The notes under the pieces are model-generated. The model saw nothing but the letters and a program-made list of their open reading frames with translations, was not told where the DNA came from and did not search any database. A program made the position numbers and the translations under genes. Positions 33,843 through 42,298 of a stretch of 55,969 bases of DNA are shown in pieces. Every line of letters starts with the position of its first letter. Positions within the stretch are counted from its first letter, which is position 1. This DNA comes from Myxococcales bacterium (GTDB lineage Bacteria > Myxococcota > UBA4151). The DNA lies in NCBI GenBank assembly GCA_002722845.1, contig PBND01000038.1:1-55969 (forward strand), given 5' to 3'.

Positions 33843-34834
33843 AGTCAGTACTGTACATCAGCAGCAACGAGCAGTTCCGCTCCCTTTTTGCGGGCGCACT
33901 GAAACCCCTGGGCTTTAAGGCTTTTCATTACGTCTACAACGCCGACAGTGCGATACGAGCCATGCGGCGCCAAGACTACTCGGTCATTATTTTCCACGAG
34001 ATCGCCCAAGGCAAACCGAAAGACCTTGTCCCCATCGAGCGCCTGCGCAGCGAAACCAACTGCCCATTGGTGCTCGTGGGCTACCCGGCGAACTTCTTTG
34101 ACCTCGCAAGACGCTGGAACCAAGAGCAAGAGATAGCCTCTCACCCCAGCGATGAATCGGCTTCGGAGCCGCCAACGGACAGCGACACCGAGACTGAAGA
34201 GAGCGAGGGTACGGAGGCAGAAGAGGAGGCCAGCACGCCACCAGAAGAGGTGGCGGAAGACGAGGCATCCGAAGAATCCGGGGATGAGGAGGCAGAAGAA
34301 GGCGAAGAGCCCGAAGAGCATCCCTTCGAAAAAAATGTTTTCATCACCCCCTCGCCCATCAGCGCTGCGAACCTGGCAAGCACGGTGCGGGAGGCGGTGA
34401 CGCCGGCCGACAACCCCCTTGTCGCCCGACTCATCACCCTGCCTGGCTTCAAGGTCTTTTCCGAGCATTCACTCAATTACTTGGTCAGTCACCTCAAGGC
34501 CATACAACTGGCGGAAAACGAGGTGCTTTTCGAAGCCGGCCAAGTGGGCAAATCGATGTTCTTCGTCCTCACAGGCAAGATCGATATTCGCATTGATGAC
34601 GAGACGGTTGAGACCGTGAGCACAGGGGGTATCTTTGGCGAGATGGCGATGCTCGAAGGCGAGCATCGCAGCGCCGACGCCGTCGCATCAAGCCCCGCTC
34701 TTCTCCTTGAGGTCAGCAGTGACCAGGTGGAGAAAGGCGACCATGAGTTTCGGTCGATCCTTTATGAAGTGCTCAGTCGGAACCTCGTTCGACGACTCCG
34801 GGAAACCAACCGACGGCTTTGGAGTCAGTCTTAG
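33839..34834 (+). CDS. Split pseudo-receiver with acidic insert plus cyclic-nucleotide-binding domain
   Basis: A 331-residue cytoplasmic protein. Residues 1-100 follow the receiver fold (SVLYISSNEQFRSLFAGAL, AIRAMRRQDYSVIIFHE, CPLVLVGYP), but the phospho-acceptor position is His53. Residues about 102-163 are a very acidic low-complexity stretch (Glu, Asp, Ser). After it comes FITPSPISAANLASTVREAV, which looks like the last strand and helix of a receiver (KPxSPEEL type), so the acidic stretch seems to sit inside the domain. Residues about 203-320 are a Crp-type cNMP-binding domain (ENEVLFEAGQVGKSMFFVLT, GGIFGEMAMLEGEHRSADAV). There is no DNA-binding helix-turn-helix. The Arg normally binding the cyclic-nucleotide phosphate is seen as HRSADA. 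Its stop overlaps that of the convergent gene. Confidence 0.82.
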   Translation: MKSVLYISSNEQFRSLFAGALKPLGFKAFHYVYNADSAIRAMRRQDYSVIIFHEIAQGKPKDLVPIERLRSETNCPLVLVGYPANFFDLARRWNQEQEIASHPSDESASEPPTDSDTETEESEGTEAEEEASTPPEEVAEDEASEESGDEEAEEGEEPEEHPFEKNVFITPSPISAANLASTVREAVTPADNPLVARLITLPGFKVFSEHSLNYLVSHLKAIQLAENEVLFEAGQVGKSMFFVLTGKIDIRIDDETVETVSTGGIFGEMAMLEGEHRSADAVASSPALLLEVSSDQVEKGDHEFRSILYEVLSRNLVRRLRETNRRLWSQS

Positions 34835-35277
34835 CGGCTTTTCGCCGCGGTGAGAGCGAGAACGATGGCACCACCATCGTGGGGGGGTCCCCCCACCAGG
34901 ATCGTACTGCCGGGGCGTACCTTCGCCTTCACCTTAAAACCGAGATCACGGATGGAGAGCTTAATTTTCAAGGCTCCATCCTTGGTCATCCCCTTCGTCC
35001 GCACGTTGAGCCAGCGGTTGCCAGGGAACTCAAGAGCGATCGTCTCCCGGGAAAAGACCTGCTTTTTGTGCCCATCGAGCAGCTTGAAGCTCCGGTAATT
35101 GAGTTGGCCAAGGTCCACCTTGAGGTCCTGCAGTCTCGGGTCAAGACCTGCACCGTCGGTGCGAGCATGGACGACCCGAATCTGAAGCTCGAAAGCATCG
35201 GGCTCGACAGCCTTCGCTTCGACGAAACCAAAGACAAGGAACAGGCCAGCGGCCGCTAGAACACTAAAGCTTCTCAT
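34831..35277 (-). CDS. Small secreted protein of unknown function in a sigma-factor operon
   Basis: A 148-residue exported protein. The ATG at 35277 has a purine-rich GGAGGAAGAAGG site and overlaps the anti-sigma stop (ATGA), which decides it over the upstream in-frame start at 35310. A signal peptide (MRSFSVLAAAGLFLVFGFV) precedes a beta-rich domain (FELQIRVVHARTDGAGLDPR, LNVRTKGMTKDGALKIKLSI, VRPGSTILVGGPPHDGGAIV). The end resembles the final strands of secretin-like or DUF-type domains of deltaproteobacterial operons, but I would not name one. As the third gene of an ECF sigma/anti-sigma operon it may help to sense envelope state, by context only. Confidence 0.7.
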   Translation of the reverse strand: MRSFSVLAAAGLFLVFGFVEAKAVEPDAFELQIRVVHARTDGAGLDPRLQDLKVDLGQLNYRSFKLLDGHKKQVFSRETIALEFPGNRWLNVRTKGMTKDGALKIKLSIRDLGFKVKAKVRPGSTILVGGPPHDGGAIVLALTAAKSR

Positions 35278-35819
35278 CCTTCTTCCTCCGGTGTCTTCGG
35301 AGTCAACCAAATCAATTGGTTGTTACTCCCGGGGGCAAGATAAATCATGATGTCGTAATCTTCACTGGCATCAAGATCTTCAATTTCGACCGCACCGGCC
35401 GCCATACGAGGCTTGGGTGTTGCAACCTCCGCTTGCTCCACGGCCGGCGGTGACGTCAGCACATTCTGGGTCTCTTCGACCCGATTCAGGCCAAGCCCGA
35501 CGACCAAAGCCAAACAAGCTGCGACGGCCACTGGGACCGGCCAATGCTGACGGAGTCCCTGGATAAGCCGGTCGAACACGCCCAATTCAGCTTGTGCTTC
35601 CTCAGCCCGAATCTCCGCCATCACGCGGGTACGAAGACCCATCGGCACGGGCACATCCAACAAGGATCGAGTCTCCACCTGAATCGCTCGGGCCTCGGCG
35701 AGCAACCCTTGGAGCGCTGGCTCCTCCTTCAGTCGCTGCTCGAAAGCCTCAAGTTCGACCCCTTGCAGCTCACTGTCCATGTACAGGTAGACGAGGTCCT
35801 GATCATCGAAGGAGTTCAT
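35274..35819 (-). CDS. Anti-sigma factor, single-pass, without a zinc motif
   Basis: A 181-residue membrane protein. The ATG at 35819 has AGGAGG six bases upstream. The N-terminal part (DDQDLVYLYMDSELQGVELE) is the anti-sigma helix bundle that holds an ECF sigma factor, but the zinc-binding HxxxCxxC motif is absent. A membrane segment lies at about 93-111 (WPVPVAVAACLALVVGLGL). A periplasmic part of about 70 residues follows. It begins 17 bases inside the end of the sigma-factor gene, and its stop overlaps the next start. It should keep the sigma factor inactive at the membrane until an envelope signal. Confidence 0.8.
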   Translation of the reverse strand: MNSFDDQDLVYLYMDSELQGVELEAFEQRLKEEPALQGLLAEARAIQVETRSLLDVPVPMGLRTRVMAEIRAEEAQAELGVFDRLIQGLRQHWPVPVAVAACLALVVGLGLNRVEETQNVLTSPPAVEQAEVATPKPRMAAGAVEIEDLDASEDYDIMIYLAPGSNNQLIWLTPKTPEEEG

Positions 35820-36444
35820 CTTCAGCCTCCTCTCCAACCAGTTCGACCACCTGCTCTTTTAGTTTACGACGAGCATGGAACAGTCGACTCATCACGGTGC
35901 CTTTGGGGATCTCCATCGCCTCCGCTATCTCCTCATAACTCAAGTCTTGTACCTCTCGTAGTACAAGGATCTCTCGATGGTTCTCACTCAACTCGGCGAG
36001 GGCCTTGTGAAGGACCTTATGCATCTCCCCCCGATGGGTGTGCTCCACGCCATCGACTTCCGGGCGCGCCGTATAGCCGACACCCACTTCAGAGACGCGC
36101 CAGCCAACGTCATCGTTAAACTCACTGCTTGCCCGGCGCTTATTGCGTCGGTGGCGGTCGATGTTGAGGTTTTTAAGAATCCGATAAACCCACGTGTAAA
36201 AGCTGGCGCCGCCCTGAAAGCGCGGCAGGGCCTTCCAGGCTCGGACGAACACCTCCTGGGTTAACTCCTGGGCCAGGTCGCCATTTCGAGTCAGTTGCAA
36301 GGCCACAGCGAACACTCTCCGCTCATACTTCGAGACCAGGGTTTCAAAAGCTCGATGGTCACCGGAGGCTGCAGCCTCCACCAAAGTCTGGTCATCCTCG
36401 GTAGACACAGCAGCAACCGGAGCCTTCGACGTTGGTCGTTTCAA
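35803..36444 (-). CDS. ECF (RpoE-type) sigma factor
   Basis: A 213-residue extracytoplasmic-function sigma factor. Region 2 spans DHRAFETLVSKYERRVFAVA through LTQEVFVRAWKALPRFQG and WVYRILKNLNIDRHRR. Region 4 covers LAELSENHREILVLREVQDL, SYEEIAEAMEIPKGTVMSRL and FHARRKL. The annotated start is a TTG at 36444, just after an in-frame stop; a GTG at about 36405 is the alternative, and neither has a strong ribosome site. The gene is divergent from the DUF4175/MoxR operon over about 120 bases. It heads a three-gene operon with its anti-sigma factor. Targets are not known; the divergent operon is a natural candidate. Confidence 0.92.
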   Translation of the reverse strand: MKRPTSKAPVAAVSTEDDQTLVEAAASGDHRAFETLVSKYERRVFAVALQLTRNGDLAQELTQEVFVRAWKALPRFQGGASFYTWVYRILKNLNIDRHRRNKRRASSEFNDDVGWRVSEVGVGYTARPEVDGVEHTHRGEMHKVLHKALAELSENHREILVLREVQDLSYEEIAEAMEIPKGTVMSRLFHARRKLKEQVVELVGEEAEDELLR

Positions 36445-36522
36445 GCTTATTCACAGGAAAATCATTCCTTACGCCCCTGGCGAGCATGGCCCGCTTGTGG
36501 CAGCCATCGGTTCACAGCCTGG

Positions 36523-36547
36523 GGAACATCCTCAAGCCCCCTCGGTT
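36523..36547 (+). promoter_or_regulatory. Possible ECF-type promoter before the DUF4175/MoxR operon
   Basis: GGAAC at 36523-36527 and CGGTT at 36543-36547 are 15 bases apart, roughly the shape of an ECF -35/-10 pair, 19 bases before the ATG at 36566. The motif is short, so chance is a real possibility. It is reported because an ECF sigma gene starts on the other side of the same gap. Confidence 0.25.
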
Positions 36548-36565
36548 TTGCCGAAAACGAGTTGA

Positions 36566-39505
36566 ATGACAATGTCCGCTGCTACAGACGCTCTCAACAC
36601 ATGGCTTCATCGGCAGGTCCGCCGTGTCCGCAGCGCCCGTTTTATGGCCCTTTTTGCCGGCGGCACGCTGGTGGTCGCCCTGGCCTTGGCCTGCTTGGCC
36701 TGGCTCCCTATCGCCTGGTTACCCTCAGCGGATACGCTCCTTGGCTTCGGGTTCAGTTTCGTCGTCGCCTTCATCCTTCTGTCCTACTGGCTACGGCCCA
36801 CGCCGACCGGCCTGCTGAATCAACTCGAAGCCCAACGGCGAGTGGCAGCGCCGCAGATCGCCGCCCTCCGACTGGCCCAGGGTGGCCAAGCGCTCGGCAG
36901 TGAATCCGCAGCCACCCTCGCCAAGGAACACGCACTGGCCGGGTTGCCCCCCCATCCGGACTTGGGGCCGCTCACACGATCGCCTTTGCGGGCCACGGGC
37001 TATCTCCTTGTGGCAGCCCTTATGGTCGCCGGCCCCGCGGCCTGGCAGATCAGCCAGCGACTGCCCCAACTCGACACGGCGCTGAGCGCCGAGGCCGAAA
37101 CAGCGGACCAGCCGATCCTGGCCCAAGTGAGCAACCTAGACATCACTTTGGAGTATCCCGGCTACCTGCAGCGAGAGAACCTGCTCCTCAAGGGTAGCGA
37201 TGGCGACTTGGAGCTCCCCGCGGGCACCCGCGTCAAACTGAGGGCTCAGCCGGAGACGCCCGGTAAGACCCAGCAGGCTGCCGTCTTACTTGAAGGGCAT
37301 CGAGTCGGTCTCACCGTCCATCCCGACGGTCTTGTCGAGGGTGAGTTTCTTGTTCGGCGCAGCGGCTACTACCGCCTGGCCCTCACCGTAAACGATCAAG
37401 AACTGGTTGAGGTGAAGGGGCATCGATTATCCGTCATTCCCGATCAGCCGCCGAAAGTAGAACGACTCTTTCCGAAGGAGCGGGTCGAACTGGATACCCC
37501 CGGGCAGGTCGAATATCTTTTTACGGCCGATGACGACCATGGCCTCAAGGGTGTTTTTCTCGTCTATCGCCTTGAGGGCGAGGCCGATGAGCAACGCCGA
37601 CCGCTGGGCCTGCAAGAGGAGCGGCTTCCCTCCGGCGCCCTCGCCTCCCGACTGCGGCGGCGGGGAACACTCGACCTGGGGACGCTCGGTATGAATCCAG
37701 GCGATGTCCTCCACTGGTGTATCGAAGTCGAAGACAACAATGATGTCACCGGCCCAGGCAAAGGCCGGAGCGCATGGCATGAGATCCGCATCTTCGACCC
37801 CAGTGGCCGGGAAGAAGAATTACTCGATCGCCTCGAAGCCTACCTCGGCCGACTCGTCGACACGCTCGCCCAACTCCTCCCGCGTAAAATGAGCCCCAAG
37901 GAATGGAGCGAGAACTTCCGCACCGAATTGCGACGGGGACAACCACTGGTCAAAGACCTCGCCGACCGCCGCCTTGATCTCGATTCTTTTTCTCGAGCCC
38001 TCAAAGAGACCCTGAAGCGGCTGACGAAAGCGCAAGCCGGCTATGCGGCAGGACGACGCAGTCACGAGGCCATGGAAGACCGTCTTGAGCGGGACCTCCT
38101 CTACCTGGACGACCTCCTCTCCAAGCGCCGCCTCCAACAGATCAGCGATTACCAGCGGCAGCTCGCCGAGGAGCGGAAGGCCTTAGCCAAAATGATGGCC
38201 TCTTACCGGGACAGCCCCGATGACCCGGAGCTCAAGGAGCGCATCCTGGGAAGCATTCAAAGCATGCGGCGGCGACTGGAAAAGCTTGCGGCGCGCATGG
38301 CCAAGCTCCAGCGGAAAGTCGGCCGGCAGCACCTCAATGCTGACGCCATGCGCGAAAAGAATCTCGGCGGTGAACTCGACCGCCTTGAAGACCTCGTTCG
38401 GGCCGGCAAGGTCGAGGAGGCGATGGACGCCCTCAAAGCGATGAGTGAAAGCCTCACCGAACTCAATAAACAAGTGGATGAAGCGGGTAAGCAGTTCGGT
38501 GGCAAAGAATGGCGAGAGCTCAAAGAGAAGGCCGATGAGGTCAAACAAGAGCTCGCGTGGCTCAAAGACAATCAAGAACGGGCACGAAGTCGGTTAAGCC
38601 AAGTCCGCAAAGCCCAAGATCAACGTCGCCTCGAGACCATGGGCAATGAACTCAAAGTGTGGCGAAAGGGCCTACAAGATAAGCTGTCGGAAGCTCGAGG
38701 CGCCCTGGAGCAAATCCCCAACGAATCGTCGTGGATGAAGGATCTCAAGGAACAGGCTCAGCAGCGACTCAACGAGGCCGACGACAGTCTCGCCGCCGAC
38801 GCACTCCCCGAAGCGGAGAAAGCAACGAAGGCTGCCCAAGATGCGATCAGCCGCCTGGATTGGGCGCTGGACAACATGAACAATGCAAAAGAGAAGCGGC
38901 GGGCGCTGGGCCAAAAGAATAAGGCAACCCGACTCACGAAAGAGGTGAATGAAGAACTGCAGCGGGTGTTGCAGCAAAATAGCCAACCGAGCCGGGCCGA
39001 GCGCCAAGCCATGGAGCAAATCGCTGGCAGCCAAAAAGAGATCGGCAAGCGAATGGACCGGCTCGCCGGAAAAATGGCTGAGTTGAACCAAATGGCACCG
39101 GTGGTCGGCGACGAAAGCCGCGAGGCGCTGGATCAGGCTCGGGGTGCCTCCGGCAAGGCAGGTCAACGCCTGCGCCAACATCAGAGCATGCAGGCCGATG
39201 GCCACCAGGGCGAGGTCCTCAAGGCCCTCGATCAACTCAGCGAGCAATTGGAGGCCAGCGGCGGTGGTGGCCAAGGCAGCGGCATGATGAACCCTTTCGG
39301 CAACAAGGGTGCGGGGGGCCAAGGGGGCAAACCCGGCGGCTCCGACGGTCCCAAGGGGAGCCGAGACCGGGTGGAGATCCCCAAAGGGGAAGGCTTTGAG
39401 GTCCCCGGGGCCTGGCGAGAAGAGATCTTGGAGGCCTGGCGTGAGGGCGCGCCCGGCGATCACAAGGAGAGCGTAAACGAGTATTACGAGGAGTTGGTTC
39501 GATGA
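36566..39505 (+). CDS. DUF4175-like membrane protein with long coiled coil
   Basis: A 979-residue protein. Two membrane segments at about 28-70 (FMALFAGGTLVVALALACLA, LGFGFSFVVAFILLSYWL) and a third near 140-160 (ATGYLLVAALMVAGPAAW) are followed by beta-rich modules to about 410 (DITLEYPGYLQRENLLLKGS, SGYYRLALTVNDQELVEVKG). A long coiled coil runs from about 415 to 890, then a Gly-rich linker and a conserved-looking end (WREEILEAWREGAPGDHKES). This matches DUF4175-type proteins found with MoxR/DUF58/VWA genes. Its function is unknown; a periplasm-spanning scaffold is an inference. It is the first gene of the five-gene operon and overlaps the peptidase gene by four bases (ATGA). The ribosome site is weak. 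Confidence 0.8.
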   Translation: MTMSAATDALNTWLHRQVRRVRSARFMALFAGGTLVVALALACLAWLPIAWLPSADTLLGFGFSFVVAFILLSYWLRPTPTGLLNQLEAQRRVAAPQIAALRLAQGGQALGSESAATLAKEHALAGLPPHPDLGPLTRSPLRATGYLLVAALMVAGPAAWQISQRLPQLDTALSAEAETADQPILAQVSNLDITLEYPGYLQRENLLLKGSDGDLELPAGTRVKLRAQPETPGKTQQAAVLLEGHRVGLTVHPDGLVEGEFLVRRSGYYRLALTVNDQELVEVKGHRLSVIPDQPPKVERLFPKERVELDTPGQVEYLFTADDDHGLKGVFLVYRLEGEADEQRRPLGLQEERLPSGALASRLRRRGTLDLGTLGMNPGDVLHWCIEVEDNNDVTGPGKGRSAWHEIRIFDPSGREEELLDRLEAYLGRLVDTLAQLLPRKMSPKEWSENFRTELRRGQPLVKDLADRRLDLDSFSRALKETLKRLTKAQAGYAAGRRSHEAMEDRLERDLLYLDDLLSKRRLQQISDYQRQLAEERKALAKMMASYRDSPDDPELKERILGSIQSMRRRLEKLAARMAKLQRKVGRQHLNADAMREKNLGGELDRLEDLVRAGKVEEAMDALKAMSESLTELNKQVDEAGKQFGGKEWRELKEKADEVKQELAWLKDNQERARSRLSQVRKAQDQRRLETMGNELKVWRKGLQDKLSEARGALEQIPNESSWMKDLKEQAQQRLNEADDSLAADALPEAEKATKAAQDAISRLDWALDNMNNAKEKRRALGQKNKATRLTKEVNEELQRVLQQNSQPSRAERQAMEQIAGSQKEIGKRMDRLAGKMAELNQMAPVVGDESREALDQARGASGKAGQRLRQHQSMQADGHQGEVLKALDQLSEQLEASGGGGQGSGMMNPFGNKGAGGQGGKPGGSDGPKGSRDRVEIPKGEGFEVPGAWREEILEAWREGAPGDHKESVNEYYEELVR

Positions 39506-41328
39506 TGCGTCTTCTCGTCCTCTTGTGTTTCAGTGTCTCGTCCCTGGCTCAGGCCGGGGTCGAGTCCCGGGTGCACCAGCTCCTCAATCAATGGCGAACC
39601 AGCGAAGCGGCAACTGAAGCTGAAGCACTGCTCACGACCCTTCCCGATCTTCCCGCCATCCAAGAGGCTGCGGCCCGAGTGAAGTTCTTTCAGGGCCGCT
39701 ATCAGGATGCGCTCGACCTTTTGCGTCGGGCCCGGGCAGCCGCGAAACGGGAAAGCCCCTTGTTGCCATTGATTCAGGCGACCTTTGAAGAAACTCGGAA
39801 CCACGTGGCTTACCCGGGCCGCCATTTCACCGTCCACGTGCCCCCCGGCCCCGATCAGGTTCTTGCGGATTACTTGCATGAAGCCCTCGAAGAGGCCCTT
39901 GCTCGCCATGGCCCACGCTTCGGTGTGACCGTAAAGGAGCCCATTCGGGTCGAGGTCTACTCCAGCCTCGAGAGCTTTGCGCAGGTGAGCACCCTAAGTT
40001 TGGAGGCCATCAAGACCTCAGGAACCATCGCCCTGTGCAAATTCGACCGCTTGATGCTGGTGACCCCCCGGGTCACCTTGAGGGGCTATGACTGGCTCGA
40101 CACGGCCAGTCACGAATTGATCCACCTCTTGATCTCCCGGCGCAGCCACAATTCGGTCCCCGTCTGGCTTCACGAAGGCCTGGCGAAATACCATGAGAGC
40201 GGTTGGCGAGGTGATTACGGTGAGCCCCTCGCACCCTACGCTGCCGAGCTCCTTGCCAAGGCGATTCAGAAGGACGAGTTGATCAGTTTTGCTCGGATGA
40301 GCCCGTCCATGGCCTTGTTGCCAAGCCAAGAGGCGACAGCGACGGCCTTTGCCGAAGTCAAAACGGCCATCGAGTACATGCTGGAACAAAAGGGTGATGG
40401 CGTTGTGATCGGCTTGATGGACGGCATCCGGGAAGGCAATGGCCAGCTAGACCCGGCCTTCGAAAAGCTCTTCGGTACCGACCTTAAGGGCTTTGAGAGC
40501 TCGTGGACTCAATGGTTAAAAAAACGCCCAATGGAAACGGTCACTGGTGCTCGGAAGTCCGCACTTGAGTTCGGGCGTAACCGAAGCTCTGCTGACGACA
40601 CCGACCCTTCCCGCCCTGATGGCCCGGCCGGGCGACGGGCTCGGTTAGGAGACATGCTGTACCGACGGGGTCACCACGAAGCGGCGGCGATCGAGTATCA
40701 GCGGGCCGTCGACAAAGCGGGAACTGGCTACCCAGGACTCGTCCACCGCCTGGCCGATTGCCTCATCGCAACGCGGGCCTTCGACGCGGCCCGGGACCTC
40801 CTCAACCGCAGCGCAAAACAAGCACCGGATGATCCCCGCACGTGGATCTTACTGGGGCGGCTCGGCCTGCGGGCCGAGCGCTGGCAGGAGTCCCGTCAGG
40901 CCTATGAGGAAGCGAACCGAATCAACCCCTTTGACCCGGAGGTTCACGACGCCCTGGCCCAACTGGGTATTCGGCTGCAGGATGATGCGCTGCATCAACG
41001 GGAGCTGCGGGCGAAGGCGAGATTAGAAGGCGCGGAACGGCCCAAGGCCGCGAGCCCAAAAGAATCGGTCACGCCGACAAAAGACGCCGCTTATCTCACG
41101 CTGGTCACAAGCCCTTGGGCCGAAGTGCTCATCGATGACCAGGCCATTGGACGGGGAACGCCACTGACGGACTATCCCTTGACCCCAGGAACCCATGAAA
41201 TCGAATTGCGAAACACAGCCCTTGGTCTCAAGAAGCGCCTCAAAATCACGCTCAAACCAGGGCAGCGTCTACATAAAGAACTCAAGCTAGGGAGAGAAAA
41301 GGATGCCCTCGACAACCCCATTGAATGA
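39502..41328 (+). CDS. Exported gluzincin-like peptidase with TPR and PEGA parts
   Basis: A 608-residue exported protein with a signal peptide (MRLLVLLCFSVSSLAQAG). Helical TPR-like repeats come first, then a peptidase-MA-like metalloprotease domain: HELIH at 204-208 and WLHEGLAKYHES about 20 residues on, giving two His and a third Glu ligand (Glu225). A second TPR block lies at about 370-490 (AAAIEYQRAVDKAGTGY, DARTW-like turns). A single PEGA module closes it (SPWAEVLIDDQAIGRGTPLT). It may act on the envelope together with its MoxR/VWA neighbours. The ATG lies in an ATGA overlap with the DUF4175-like gene, and the end overlaps moxR by 26 bases. Confidence 0.82.
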   Translation: MMRLLVLLCFSVSSLAQAGVESRVHQLLNQWRTSEAATEAEALLTTLPDLPAIQEAAARVKFFQGRYQDALDLLRRARAAAKRESPLLPLIQATFEETRNHVAYPGRHFTVHVPPGPDQVLADYLHEALEEALARHGPRFGVTVKEPIRVEVYSSLESFAQVSTLSLEAIKTSGTIALCKFDRLMLVTPRVTLRGYDWLDTASHELIHLLISRRSHNSVPVWLHEGLAKYHESGWRGDYGEPLAPYAAELLAKAIQKDELISFARMSPSMALLPSQEATATAFAEVKTAIEYMLEQKGDGVVIGLMDGIREGNGQLDPAFEKLFGTDLKGFESSWTQWLKKRPMETVTGARKSALEFGRNRSSADDTDPSRPDGPAGRRARLGDMLYRRGHHEAAAIEYQRAVDKAGTGYPGLVHRLADCLIATRAFDAARDLLNRSAKQAPDDPRTWILLGRLGLRAERWQESRQAYEEANRINPFDPEVHDALAQLGIRLQDDALHQRELRAKARLEGAERPKAASPKESVTPTKDAAYLTLVTSPWAEVLIDDQAIGRGTPLTDYPLTPGTHEIELRNTALGLKKRLKITLKPGQRLHKELKLGREKDALDNPIE

Positions 41329-42298
41329 GGAGCGCCTCGCCGCGCTACAAACGAGCATGGGTCGACTCCGTGACTCCGTCGGCCAGCGCGTTGTGGGACA
41401 AGATCAAGTCATCGAGCAATTGCTGGTCTGTCTTTTGGGCAGTGGTCATGGACTCTTTGTGGGCGTCCCCGGCCTCGCAAAGACGCTCCTCGTCCGCAGT
41501 GTGGCCGAAAGCCTCGGGCTGAGTTTTAATCGAATTCAATTTACGCCAGATCTCATGCCCGCCGACGTTCTTGGCTCCGAAGTCCTCGAAGAGGATCGGG
41601 AGAGCGGCCAACGGGGTTTCCGCTTCCTGCAAGGGCCAGTGTTCGCCCAACTGCTCCTCGCCGATGAGATCAACCGGACACCACCGAAAACCCAATCTGC
41701 GCTGCTCCAGGCCATGCAGGAGAAAATGGTCACCGTCGGAGGCCAGGATCACAGCCTCCCCCGCCCATTTCACGTCTTTGCCACGCAGAACCCCATCGAA
41801 CAGGAGGGGACATACCCCCTCCCGGAAGCCCAACTGGATCGCTTCATGATGCAGATCCGTGTGGCCTATCCCAGCGCTGAGGAAGAGTTGGCCATCGCGC
41901 AACTTTCAAGTCGGGACTTGGAACAGGCTCTTGAGCCCGTGCTCTCCACCGATGAGCTCGCCTCCTATCAGGACCTCGTCGGGAGCGTCGCTGTGGACGA
42001 GCAACTGGTTCGACAAGCTGTCGCGCTGGTGCGGAGCAGTCGGGCTGGAGACCAATCACCCGACTGGGTTTCGGACTTGATCCGCTGGGGCGCAGGCCCC
42101 CGGGCCAGTCAATTTCTACTCCAGGCCTGCCGGGCCCGGGCCCTTCTCCACGGTCGAGCAGCTGCGGACCGCGACGACCTGCGGGCCCTTGGCCCAGCGG
42201 TATTAGGGCATCGTTTGATCCCCAGCTTCCGAGCGGAATCAGAAGGGCTGTCCGGTGAGGACTTGGCTCGCCAGTTGCTCGAGGAACAAAGCGATTGA
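41303..42298 (+). CDS. MoxR-family AAA+ ATPase
   Basis: A 331-residue AAA+ protein (AAA_3 type). Walker A is GVPGLAKT, Walker B is LLLADEINRTPPKTQSALLQ, with MQEKMVTVGG, FHVFATQNPIEQEGTYPLPE (sensor 1) and LPEAQLDRFMM typical of MoxR. The AAA lid follows. MoxR proteins act as chaperones for VWA-domain partners, which here are encoded directly downstream. The ATG lies inside the end of the peptidase gene with GGGAG upstream. The end overlaps the DUF58 gene (TTGA). Confidence 0.95.
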   Translation: MPSTTPLNEERLAALQTSMGRLRDSVGQRVVGQDQVIEQLLVCLLGSGHGLFVGVPGLAKTLLVRSVAESLGLSFNRIQFTPDLMPADVLGSEVLEEDRESGQRGFRFLQGPVFAQLLLADEINRTPPKTQSALLQAMQEKMVTVGGQDHSLPRPFHVFATQNPIEQEGTYPLPEAQLDRFMMQIRVAYPSAEEELAIAQLSSRDLEQALEPVLSTDELASYQDLVGSVAVDEQLVRQAVALVRSSRAGDQSPDWVSDLIRWGAGPRASQFLLQACRARALLHGRAAADRDDLRALGPAVLGHRLIPSFRAESEGLSGEDLARQLLEEQSD

